The notes under the pieces: generated by a model
The model's input: only the letters and a program-made list of their open reading frames with translations
The model's database searches: none
What the model was told of the DNA's origin: nothing
Assembly: GCF_036330325.1 (NCBI RefSeq)
Contig: NZ_JAZDRO010000001.1
Span: 744,001 to 808,000 of the forward strand
Direction: 5' to 3'
Source of the DNA: Hyphobacterium marinum
GTDB lineage: Bacteria > Pseudomonadota > Alphaproteobacteria > Caulobacterales > Maricaulaceae
DNA: 64,000 nt
Position numbers and translations under genes: made by a program
Part shown: one piece after another, positions 1 to 7,158 of the stretch
How positions within the stretch are numbered: position 1 is the stretch's first letter
Layout of the letters: each line of letters opens with the position of its first letter

Positions 1-1
1 C

Positions 2-469
2 CAGCCCGCGGCGGGCTGGCCCCGCATTGCGCCCGTGGTCCAGCAGGATTGGGCCATGATCGCGCCCTGGGTCAGCGCGATCGTCGAAGTCCGGGATTCC
101 CAGATCCACTATGACGCGATGCGCGCGGGTGATTTCGAAGCGGCGACCTCGGCCTGGGTACCCGATTTTGACGACCCCTACGCCTATCTGCTGCAGTATG
201 AGAGCCGGGCTGGGGAGGTGAATTACAGCCGCTGGAGCCATCCGGAATACGACCGGATCGTCGCCGAGGCGCTGGGCACCGCCGACGTCGCGGTGCGCGC
301 GCAGATGCTGGCCGAGGCCGAACAGATTTTCCTCGACAACGCGCCGACCGCGCCCATCTTTGTCGAAAGCACCAAGCAGCTGGTTGGCGAACGGGTCGAG
401 GGCTGGGTCACCAATCCGTTCTCGATCAATCCGAGCCGCTGGCTGTGCGTCAGGAGCGAAACCGAATGA
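2..469 (+). CDS. ABC transporter substrate-binding protein, family 5 (C-terminal part)
   Basis: Only the last 155 residues lie in the window; the frame is open to the left edge. It is the end of a periplasmic family 5 (OppA/DppA-type) solute-binding protein, which captures a peptide or similar solute for an ABC importer. Support is the C-terminal family layout: WVPDFDDPYAYLLQY, then NYSRWSHPEYDRIV, then AEQIFLDNAPTAPIFVES, the segments that return to the first lobe and close the fold. Its stop overlaps the start of the next gene as ATGA. The substrate cannot be told from this fragment. Confidence 0.85.
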   Translation, partial: QPAAGWPRIAPVVQQDWAMIAPWVSAIVEVRDSQIHYDAMRAGDFEAATSAWVPDFDDPYAYLLQYESRAGEVNYSRWSHPEYDRIVAEALGTADVAVRAQMLAEAEQIFLDNAPTAPIFVESTKQLVGERVEGWVTNPFSINPSRWLCVRSETE

Positions 470-771
470 AACACGATGAGCTGAGCCCCGCCGAACAGGA
501 CGCGCTCGATGCCGCCGCTTTTCGCCAATTGCTGGCCCATCTCGGGCGGCGGACCGATGTGCAGAATATCGATCTGATGATCCTTGCGGACTTCTGCCGC
601 AACTGCCTGTCGAAATGGTATCGCGCGGCCGCCGAAGAGCGCGGGCTGGATGTTAGCGACGATGACGCGCGGGAACGCGTCTACGGCATGCCTTACGCCG
701 ACTGGAAAGCGCAATTCCAGACCCCCGCGACGCCGGAACAACTCGCGGCGATGGAAGGACGAAAAAGGTAG
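466..771 (+). CDS. DUF1244 domain protein
   Basis: This 101-residue cytoplasmic protein matches DUF1244, a small family of unknown function common in Alpha- and Gammaproteobacteria. The hallmark is the central LADFCRNCLSKWYRAAAEE segment with a CxxC pair, followed by the conserved YGMPYADWKAQFQ near the C terminus; the length is usual for the family. The ATG at 466 is chosen because it overlaps the upstream stop (ATGA). An in-frame upstream start at 445 would lie inside the transporter gene. Co-transcription with the transporter is likely, but a shared role is not established. Confidence 0.88.
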   Translation: MKHDELSPAEQDALDAAAFRQLLAHLGRRTDVQNIDLMILADFCRNCLSKWYRAAAEERGLDVSDDDARERVYGMPYADWKAQFQTPATPEQLAAMEGRKR

Positions 772-782
772 GGCTGGCCTCC

Positions 783-882
783 CATCCTTCGAGGCCCGCT
801 ATCGCGGGCACCTCAGGATGAGGGTTATGAATTGTACGAACCTTCCTCGTGCTGAGGCGCTGCGAAGCAGCCTCGAAGCACG
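783..882. repeat. Two nested intergenic palindromes
   Basis: Two copies of one palindromic design lie in non-coding DNA. The first (783-820) pairs CATCC with GGATG and GAGG with CCTC around the inner hairpin CCCGC-TATC-GCGGG. The second (848-882) pairs CGTGCT with AGCACG and GAGG with CCTC around CGCTGC-GAA-GCAG. They look like REP-type intergenic elements of alphaproteobacteria. Short ORFs across them are translations of the repeats, not genes. Confidence 0.75.
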
Positions 883-916
883 CAGATCAGCCCAGCCCTG
901 ATTAAAAATGCCGTTT

Positions 917-973
917 CCCCGACGAAAGTCGGGGTCCAGTTCTAACCCTCCTGGGTCCCGGCTTCCGCCGGGA
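917..973. repeat. Two short hairpins (intergenic repeat)
   Basis: The segment holds CCCCGAC-GAAA-GTCGGGG at 917-934 and TCCCGG-CTTCCG-CCGGGA at 956-973. Both are perfect stems with small loops. Short hairpins of this kind recur between genes in many marine alphaproteobacteria. No coding potential is apparent. Confidence 0.7.
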
Positions 974-1047
974 AAACAAGATGAGGAAAAGGCTCAAAAT
1001 GGGCCCGTGGATCCAAGTCCAAGAGCCGAAATTCCAATCCCTGCGTC

Positions 1048-1106
1048 ATGCCCCGATTTATTCGGGGCATCCTTCGCCGATGAGATCACCCGCACAAGGC
1101 GGGTGA
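1048..1106. repeat. Two further hairpins of the intergenic mosaic
   Basis: ATGCCCCG pairs with CGGGGCAT across ATTTATT (1048-1070), and TCACCCGC pairs with GCGGGTGA across ACAAG (1086-1106). Together with the hairpins on either side they form a patchwork of different palindrome families between the DUF1244 gene and the end of the polyamine operon. Confidence 0.7.
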
Positions 1107-1123
1107 TGACGCGTAAATTTCCT

Positions 1124-1242
1124 CCTCTCCCTGGAGGGAGAGGTGCCGAGCGAATGCGAGGCGAAGAGGGTGGGAAACGCAAAGGTTGGCCGCTACCCAC
1201 CCCTTCCGGCCCTTCGGGCCACCTTCCCCATCAAGGGGAAGG
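1124..1242. repeat. Composite palindrome of the CCTCTCCC/GGGAGAGG family
   Basis: The element opens with CCTCTCCC-TGGA-GGGAGAGG (1124-1143) and closes with CCTTCCCC-ATCAA-GGGGAAGG, with GGCCC-TTC-GGGCC inside. A relative with the same pyrimidine-rich/purine-rich design lies at about 26572-26675. Short overlapping ORFs here on both strands are judged spurious. Confidence 0.7.
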
Positions 1243-1273
1243 ACATAGTTGGATCGTATTCCCGGAAAGCAAT

Positions 1274-1299
1274 CGGCCCCGGAACAGTGTCCGGGGCCG
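1274..1299 (-). terminator. Probable terminator of the polyamine operon
   Basis: CGGCCCCGG (1274-1282) pairs perfectly with CCGGGGCCG (1291-1299) across an 8-nt loop, just downstream of the minus-strand stop at 1309. The T tract that follows on the minus strand is weak (ATTGCTTT), so intrinsic termination is plausible but not certain. Confidence 0.5.
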
Positions 1300-1308
1300 T
1301 GAGAGCGC

Positions 1309-2355
1309 TTAGTCCTCGAACATGTCCGCGTAGCGGTGGCGGGGGCGTTTTTTCCATGCGCCGCGATGGTAGACGTCGGAAACGATGATCGGCGCGACCG
1401 AGGAGGCTTCCGCGAAGACCATCTGTTCGAGCGCGACATCGACCTTGCCCCACGAGCAGGCCTCTTTCAGCGTCGAGGACGAGCAGGCGCCGTCGCGCAC
1501 GTCGGCAACGGTGATCTGGACCGCATAGGCGTGCATCGGCACGTCATGGCCGAGGATTTCCGCGCAGACGACCGTGTCCTGGGCAAAATTCTTCGGCACG
1601 CCGCCACCGACCATGAACAGGCCCGTCGTGCCGGCCTTGATCTTGATGTCGGTCAGTTCGCGGAAGTCGGCCACGGAGTCGATGGAGACATAGGGCTTGC
1701 CCGCCTTCATGCGCTCGACCTGGTGACGCACGAGGCCGAAACCGGCCGAGGAGTCTGAAAAGGCCGGGCAGAAGATCGGTACGCCCTGCTCGTAGCATTC
1801 CTGCACGAGAGAGCCTTCCTTTTTCGCGCCGCCTTCGGAGAGCCACTTGCCCATCGCCTTGATGAAAGAGCGTGAGGAGCGCGGACCAGGTTCGAGCGAA
1901 TCGGTGATGTCGCCGATCGTGTGGTCGCAGGCCTGAAGCTCTTCCTCGTCGATATAGGTGTCGTAGATGCGGTCGATATAGAGATCGCGCAGCACCCGGT
2001 CGTCGGGGATTTCGCCCGCCTGGTAGTGCTTGAAGCCGAGGGCTTCGAAAAAGTCCATGTCGACGATGGACGCGCCGGTCGAGACGATGGCGTCGACCAT
2101 GTTGTTGCGGACCATGTCGCGCCAGACATGCATGCAGCCGCCGGCCGAGGTGGACCCGGCGAGGGTGAGGATCACCGAACAGTCGGGATCGGCCACGGCC
2201 TGTTGCAGGATGCGCGCGGCCCGGGCGGCATCGCGCGAGGTGAAGGACATCTTCTCCCACGCATCGATGATCACCCGCCCGTCAAAGGACGCGATGTCGA
2301 TATGCTCGACCGGATTGGCGAGCAGCTTGGCCTTTTCATTAGAACGCTGGGTCAA
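1309..2355 (-). CDS. Deoxyhypusine synthase-like enzyme (possible homospermidine synthase)
   Basis: This 348-residue protein belongs to the deoxyhypusine synthase family. The eukaryotic enzyme moves the aminobutyl group of spermidine to a lysine of eIF5A, a protein bacteria lack; bacterial members sit in polyamine operons and some are thought to make homospermidine. Visible family marks are LAGSTSAGG near residue 65, the glycine-rich MVGGGVPKNF, and EACSWGKVDV with the presumed catalytic Lys at residue 304, followed by PIIVSDVYHRGAW. The start is TTG at 2355 with an upstream GGAG; no in-frame ATG is near. It begins 3 bp after the decarboxylase stop, so the two are surely co-transcribed. The exact amine acceptor is inference. 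Confidence 0.85.
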   Translation of the reverse strand: MTQRSNEKAKLLANPVEHIDIASFDGRVIIDAWEKMSFTSRDAARAARILQQAVADPDCSVILTLAGSTSAGGCMHVWRDMVRNNMVDAIVSTGASIVDMDFFEALGFKHYQAGEIPDDRVLRDLYIDRIYDTYIDEEELQACDHTIGDITDSLEPGPRSSRSFIKAMGKWLSEGGAKKEGSLVQECYEQGVPIFCPAFSDSSAGFGLVRHQVERMKAGKPYVSIDSVADFRELTDIKIKAGTTGLFMVGGGVPKNFAQDTVVCAEILGHDVPMHAYAVQITVADVRDGACSSSTLKEACSWGKVDVALEQMVFAEASSVAPIIVSDVYHRGAWKKRPRHRYADMFED

Positions 2356-2358
2356 TTT

Positions 2359-3603
2359 CTAGCGTCTCCGCATACGAGTCTTGCGCCGCTTGGCGCGGGG
2401 GAAAGCCACCACGGAGCTGGCAGCCGCCGGTTCGTGTTCGGGCTTCGCGTCATAAAGGCTCGGCCACGGGAAGTCACGGACGGCGGCGGTCTCGACCGCC
2501 CCGAACCCGTTGAACGGGGTGACCATGGCTGTACCGTACGCGCCGAGCATGCCGATCTCGATCCAGTCGCCTTCGCGCACGTCCGAGGGAAGGTCATACG
2601 GGCCAGGCATGGAATCGATGGAATCACAGGTCGGGCCGAAGAGACGAAAGGGCGAGCCTTCCGGACCATCGATCCTGACCTCGCCATCCTCGCGCCAGAC
2701 GCGCATCGGGAAGGGCCATTTGGCATGGGCCGCGTCAAAGAGGCAGCCATAGGCCCCGTCATTGAGATAAAGGGCGTCACCCTTGCGCAGCTCGACCCGG
2801 GTGAGGACCGAACAGGCCTCGGCGACCAGCGCCCGGCCCGGCTCGCACCAGAGGTCGGCGTTTTCCAGAACCATCATCTCCTCGAACGCCTCTTCAATGG
2901 CATTGACGTAGGAGATCATGGGCGGCGGGGTCAGGCCCGGATAGATGGACGGGAAGCCGCCACCGACATCGACGATATCGACGGTGACGCCCGCGCGCAC
3001 GATGAGGCGGCTCGCCTCCATCATCGCGGCGCGATAGGCCATCGGGTCCATGCACTGGCTGCCGACATGGAAGCTGACACCCAGCTCCTCGGCATTGGCG
3101 CGGGCCTTGCGGATCAGTTCGGGCGCATCAAATGCGCTCGCGCCGAACTTGCCGGCCAGCGCCATGACAGCCCCGGCATTCGACACCGCCAGGCGGATGA
3201 TGAGCGTCAGGTCGCGCGCGCCTTGCGTCTCGGCGACGATCTTGGCGAGCTCGTCCTCGCAGTCGAGCGCGAAAATCCGCACGCCATAATCGAAATAGGC
3301 GCGGCGGATGGCTTCACGGCTCTTGACCGGATGCAGGAAGGCCAGCGTCGCACCGGGACAGCGTTCGGAGACGAGCGCGATCTCGGGCAGCGAGGCGACA
3401 TCGAAAAAGCGAATGCCGGCCGCATACAGCCCGTCAATCACCCAGGGCGACGGATTGGCTTTGACGGCGTAGAGCGTTTCGCCGGAGAAATGTTCCTGGA
3501 ACCAGCGGGCCGCTACGGCAAGACGGTCAGGCCGCGCACAGGCGACAGGACCCTCTGAAGGCCGACGGCGGACCAGGTCCAGGGGCGTGTGGTACGTGTC
3601 CAA
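2359..3603 (-). CDS. Ornithine/lysine/arginine-type decarboxylase, PLP fold III
   Basis: A pyridoxal-phosphate decarboxylase of the alanine-racemase-fold group, probably making putrescine from ornithine (cadaverine from lysine is possible). LYAVKANPSPWV carries the PLP lysine, HVGSQ and DVGGGFPSIYPG bind phosphate, EPGRALVAEAC follows, and GPTCDSIDSM holds the catalytic Cys from the partner subunit. The C terminus (IGMLGAYGTAM...FNGFG) is typical. I choose TTG at 3603 (414 residues) because AGGGGG lies 9 nt upstream and homology begins there; a longer frame starts at 3711 (450 residues). The C-terminal ~30 residues are basic and low in complexity. The product would feed the downstream deoxyhypusine-synthase-like enzyme. 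Confidence 0.88.
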   Translation of the reverse strand: MDTYHTPLDLVRRRPSEGPVACARPDRLAVAARWFQEHFSGETLYAVKANPSPWVIDGLYAAGIRFFDVASLPEIALVSERCPGATLAFLHPVKSREAIRRAYFDYGVRIFALDCEDELAKIVAETQGARDLTLIIRLAVSNAGAVMALAGKFGASAFDAPELIRKARANAEELGVSFHVGSQCMDPMAYRAAMMEASRLIVRAGVTVDIVDVGGGFPSIYPGLTPPPMISYVNAIEEAFEEMMVLENADLWCEPGRALVAEACSVLTRVELRKGDALYLNDGAYGCLFDAAHAKWPFPMRVWREDGEVRIDGPEGSPFRLFGPTCDSIDSMPGPYDLPSDVREGDWIEIGMLGAYGTAMVTPFNGFGAVETAAVRDFPWPSLYDAKPEHEPAAASSVVAFPRAKRRKTRMRRR

Positions 3604-4274
3604 CGCACGAGACCCCCTGTTAAGGCAATTAACCCAATCCGGCTTCGTCACCTCCGCCGGGAAAAGCGGATTTAGGGCCGGCGGGCGCGGCTGTAAAGTG
3701 AAAAAACGCAAGGGTCCGAACGGGGTTCCCCAAGGCTTTCCAGCCGCCGGTCAGGACAGGGCCGTCCGCTGGCCCTGTCCATGCCTTTTCTAGCGAAACA
3801 CATGCCGATTGTGAAAGCCACCGGGGGACGTCCCGCGTCGCGGCGCTGTCCGGCGGGAATGATCGGCGGGATTCGCGCCCTGCCGCTCCGGGGCTGAAAA
3901 CGTGCTGCGATGCGGCAAATGTCCGGAGACGGAATTTCGGCCCGAACGAATTCAAGACACTAGGCCATTTGTGACAGGATTTTCGCGGTTCCTTCACGGC
4001 CCCGTCGCCTGTTGGATTCAAAAAATTCACAACTCTTAACCGGCCCGTGCCGCAACAAGCACATCTAAATATAAGCTAATAAATACAATATGATATGCGG
4101 AATACAATTCGCCTGAAACGGGAAATTCCGCGAGCCCGATTGTCGAAAGCAGTTACCGCGCTCCGGGCGTCACAGGCCTGTTGCAAATCTCCGTTCTTTT
4201 CCGCGCCGATTGGCCGGACCCGTCTGCGGGATTTTCCGGTCTTCCTTGATGTGGACTCGAGCGGGGGATCCCTG
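3604..4274. other. Long divergent intergenic region
   Basis: About 670 bp separate the polyamine operon (minus) from the lipoprotein gene (plus). An AT-rich stretch near 4064-4095 stands out from the high-GC surroundings and may hold a promoter. The frame of the lipoprotein is open upstream to 4095, but that extension is basic, lacks a signal peptide and has no ribosome-binding site. Apart from the candidate regulatory site at 4167-4184, I see no RNA gene or repeat. Confidence 0.6.
4167..4184 (+). promoter_or_regulatory. Candidate PhoB box upstream of the lipoprotein gene
   Basis: GCGTCAC-AGGC-CTGTTGC has the 7+4+7 layout of a Pho box (consensus CTGTCAY repeated every 11 bp), with 5 of 7 matches in each half. 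The second half (xxGTTGC) is shared with the candidate site before phnC at 21173. It lies about 90 bp before the chosen start. A chance match is quite possible. Confidence 0.3.
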
Positions 4275-7076
4275 ATGTCGTTCAATACGCTTTTCCGAAA
4301 CCTCTTTCTGGCGGGCGCGGCCTGCGCGGCTCTGGGGGCCTGTACCCAGGGTTCCGATATCGCCTCGCCGGGCACGACCAATCCGGGCACGCCTCCGGGC
4401 GGCGGCGGTGGTGGCGGCGGCGGGAATGGTGGCACCGCCACCTGCCCGACCGGTTTCACCACGGGCACGGCGGTCGGCAACACGACGACCTGCCTGATCT
4501 CCGGCGCGATCCTCACCAATCTGAACCTGCCGCAAGTTGACGGTATCGCCTACCGCATCCAGGGCCGGGTCGATATCGGTTCGGATATCGGCGCAGACGG
4601 CAATGCCGCCGGCGGAACCGCCGCGCGCCTGACCATCGCACCGGGCGTTACCCTCTACGGGGAAAGCGGTGCCGACTACATCGTCGTGAACCGCGGCTCG
4701 CAGCTGGAAGCCGACGGCACCCAGGCCTCGCCGATCATCTTCACCAGCGCCGACGACATCGCGCGCCGGGCCGACAACGACCCGACCAATGACGATGGCG
4801 GTGACAATATCTCCGAGTGGGGCGGCCTCGTCATCCTTGGCCAGGCCCCGATCAACCGTTGCCGCGACGCGGCGACGCCGGGCACGGTCGATTGCGAGAA
4901 CATCGTCGAAGGTGTGACCAATCCGGACGCGCTTTATGGTGGCAACGACACCGCCGACAATTCGGGTATACTGCGCTACGTCCAGGTCCGGTTCGCCGGC
5001 TTCGCGATCAACACGCAGGGCAATGAGCTCAACGGCATCACCTTCGCCGGTGTTGGCAACGGTACGACGGTCGAAAACGTCCAAGTCCACAACAATTCCG
5101 ACGACGGCGTCGAATTCTTCGGCGGCAACGTCAATGTCCGGAACCTGGTCCTGACCGGCAACGACGACGACTCGATCGACACCGACAATGGCTACCAGGG
5201 CAATATCCAGTACGCCATCGTGGTCCAGCGCAATGCCGGCGGCGACAACATCGTTGAAGCCTCTTCGGCGGCTCCGGGCGTGACCCCGCTGTCGAACGCG
5301 CAAATCTCCAACTTCACCTTCATTGCCCGCTCGGGTGGCGGTAACGGTTTCCGCCTGAACACAGGTACGGTCGGCCGCTACGTCAACGGCGTGCTCTTCG
5401 AACAGGGCGATGAATGCTTCCGCTACCAGGACTCCGCTGGTAACGGCACGCCGGGCTACCAGGGCATCGGTCAGGACCCGAGCTTTGACTCGGTGCTGTT
5501 TGACTGCGCCGCCGGTCTGGCGACCGCGAACTCCGAAGCGGGCACGGCAGAGGCTGCCGTTGCGGGTGGTACGAACAATCTGCAAGCCAGCAACTCTCTG
5601 GCGGCCCGGTTCTTCCCGGGCCCGGTTGAAGCCGGTGTGACGGCGTTCGACCCGACCACGCTCAACCCCTTCTTCCAGCAGACCTCCTATATCGGTGCCT
5701 TCGGCCCGAACGAGACCGAGACCCAGAACTGGGCCGCGGGCTGGACGTTTGCCCTCTTCGCCGATCCGGTTTGCCCGACAGGGACGACCGACTCCGGCTT
5801 CGAGATCAACGATGTCACGGTCTGCCGCCTGTCCGGCATCGTGACCTCGGACATCCGTCTGACGCGCGGCAATTTCTACGAGCTCGACGGCCGGGTGGAT
5901 ATCGGCGTCGACGTGGGTGCCGACGGCAATGCCCAGGGCGGGGATCCGGCTTCGATCACGATCGAATCGGGTGTGACGATCTTCGGTGACAGCGGTCAGG
6001 ACTATCTGGTCGTGAACCGCGGCTCGCAGATCTTCTCCAACGGTACGAGCGCCAATCCGGTGATCTTCACCTCGGAGAATGACGTGACCAACGCAGCCGG
6101 TGACCGCACCAATGCGATCAGCGAGTGGGGTGGCCTGGTCATCCTCGGCCGTGCGCCGATCAACCGGTGCCGCGATGCGGCGACGCCGGGTACGGCGGCC
6201 TGCGAGAACATCGTCGAAGGCGTGACCAATCCGGACGCGCTCTATGGCGGTGGCATCACGGGCGACTCCAGCGGCTCGATGACCTTCACCCGCGTGCAGT
6301 TCGCCGGTTTCGCGATCAACACGCAGGGCAATGAGCTCAACGGCATCACCTTCGGGGGCGTCGGCAACGGCACCACGGCCGAGAATATCCAGGTGCACAA
6401 CAACTCTGACGATGGCGTCGAATTCTTCGGCGGCAACGTCAATGTCCGCAACCTGGTCCTGACCGGCAACGACGACGACTCCATCGACACCGATAATGGC
6501 TACCAGGGGAACATCCAGTTCGCCATCGTGGTCCAGCGTGATGCCGGCGGCGACAACATCGTCGAAGCCTCGTCGGCCGCTCCGGGTGTGACCCCGCTGT
6601 CGAACGCAAACGTCGCCAACTTCACCTTCGTGGCCCGCTCGGGCGGCGGTAACGGCTTCCGCCTGAACACCGGTACGGTCGGCCGCTACGTCAACGGCGT
6701 GCTGTTCGAGCAGGGTGATGAATGCTTCCGTTACCAGGACTCCGCGGGTAACGGCACGGCCGGCTACCAGGGCGTCGGTCAGGACCCGAGCTTTGACTCG
6801 GTGCTGTTCGACTGCACCGCCGGTCTGGCGACCGCGAACTCTGAAGCGGGCACGGCAGAGGCTGCCGTTGCAGGTGGCACGAACAATGTCACCGGTGCGA
6901 ACTCGCTGTCCGGGACCTTCATCAACGGTGCCAACGAGACGGCGGTCACGGCGTTCGACGTGACGACGCTCGACCCCTGGTTCCAGGCGACCACTTACGC
7001 CGGTGCGGTCCAGAACAACGCCGACCGCTGGTGGGCTGGATGGAGCTGCGGCCTGGAAGCCTCGAGCCCCTGCTAA
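4275..7076 (+). CDS. Large surface lipoprotein with two beta-helix units (ElpS-like context)
   Basis: A 933-residue lipoprotein. The ATG at 4275 follows GGGGGA and opens a signal peptide ending in the lipobox LGAC, then a Pro/Gly linker with nine glycines. Two ~440-residue units follow, starting at the Cys of TCPTGF (codon 4443) and of VCPTGTTD (codon 5772). Each has short repeats typical of right-handed parallel beta-helices and Asp/Asn-rich turns (GNDDDSIDTDNGYQGNIQ) that may bind metal. Long blocks are almost identical between units, including EFFGGNVNVRNLVLTG and CENIVEGVTNPDALYGG. In Caulobacter a lipoprotein gene (elpS) lies beside the gsp genes and is secreted by that system under phosphate starvation; here the same order suggests a counterpart. 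Function and homology to ElpS are inferred from context, not shown. Confidence 0.8.
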   Translation: MSFNTLFRNLFLAGAACAALGACTQGSDIASPGTTNPGTPPGGGGGGGGGNGGTATCPTGFTTGTAVGNTTTCLISGAILTNLNLPQVDGIAYRIQGRVDIGSDIGADGNAAGGTAARLTIAPGVTLYGESGADYIVVNRGSQLEADGTQASPIIFTSADDIARRADNDPTNDDGGDNISEWGGLVILGQAPINRCRDAATPGTVDCENIVEGVTNPDALYGGNDTADNSGILRYVQVRFAGFAINTQGNELNGITFAGVGNGTTVENVQVHNNSDDGVEFFGGNVNVRNLVLTGNDDDSIDTDNGYQGNIQYAIVVQRNAGGDNIVEASSAAPGVTPLSNAQISNFTFIARSGGGNGFRLNTGTVGRYVNGVLFEQGDECFRYQDSAGNGTPGYQGIGQDPSFDSVLFDCAAGLATANSEAGTAEAAVAGGTNNLQASNSLAARFFPGPVEAGVTAFDPTTLNPFFQQTSYIGAFGPNETETQNWAAGWTFALFADPVCPTGTTDSGFEINDVTVCRLSGIVTSDIRLTRGNFYELDGRVDIGVDVGADGNAQGGDPASITIESGVTIFGDSGQDYLVVNRGSQIFSNGTSANPVIFTSENDVTNAAGDRTNAISEWGGLVILGRAPINRCRDAATPGTAACENIVEGVTNPDALYGGGITGDSSGSMTFTRVQFAGFAINTQGNELNGITFGGVGNGTTAENIQVHNNSDDGVEFFGGNVNVRNLVLTGNDDDSIDTDNGYQGNIQFAIVVQRDAGGDNIVEASSAAPGVTPLSNANVANFTFVARSGGGNGFRLNTGTVGRYVNGVLFEQGDECFRYQDSAGNGTAGYQGVGQDPSFDSVLFDCTAGLATANSEAGTAEAAVAGGTNNVTGANSLSGTFINGANETAVTAFDVTTLDPWFQATTYAGAVQNNADRWWAGWSCGLEASSPC
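4443..7076 (+). repeat. Internal tandem duplication within the lipoprotein gene
   Basis: Unit 1 runs from 4443 to about 5771 and unit 2 from 5772 to the stop. In the best-conserved central blocks the offset is 1308 bp (436 codons); for example the block at 5111 recurs at 6419. Identity is high at DNA level in the centre and lower at the unit starts, so the duplication is either fairly recent or kept alike by gene conversion. Unit 1 has extra residues (a DNDPTNDDGGDN stretch) absent from unit 2. Confidence 0.9.
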
Positions 7077-7086
7077 CGCGATGGCG

Positions 7087-7114
7087 GGCCGGCCCCCCTA
7101 ACCGGGGTCCGGCC
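7087..7114 (+). terminator. Intercistronic hairpin after the lipoprotein gene
   Basis: GGCCGG pairs with CCGGCC, extended by CCCC/GGGG, 10 bp after the stop. Only a short pyrimidine tract follows. It may end transcription partly or protect the 3' end, leaving lower expression of the receptor gene 45 bp further on. Confidence 0.5.
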
Positions 7115-7158
7115 TTCCCGTCCCGTCTCACCGAATTCCAGATCAAAGGTTGAAAGCC

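Noticed and set aside
908..1453. Several short ORFs on both strands in the repeat region
   Set aside because: They translate palindromic repeats or run antisense to the end of the deoxyhypusine-synthase-like gene, and differ in frame without ribosome-binding sites.
1921..3558. 545-codon plus-strand open frame across the polyamine genes
   Set aside because: It is the antisense shadow of two recognised enzymes; its composition (His/Asp/Gly/Arg-rich) is typical of such shadows.
4170..6398. 742-codon open frame on the minus strand opposite the lipoprotein gene
   Set aside because: It mirrors the repetitive high-GC lipoprotein gene, has no domain, start signal or signal peptide, and the plus frame has a clear lipobox and duplicated fold.
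4443..7076. CRISPR-like or satellite repeat in the lipoprotein gene
   Set aside because: The repeats are two long coding units in one frame, not short spaced repeats.
7077..7158. Cobalamin or other riboswitch before the TonB receptor gene
   Set aside because: The gap is only about 80 bp and contains a simple GC hairpin without B12-box or other aptamer features.
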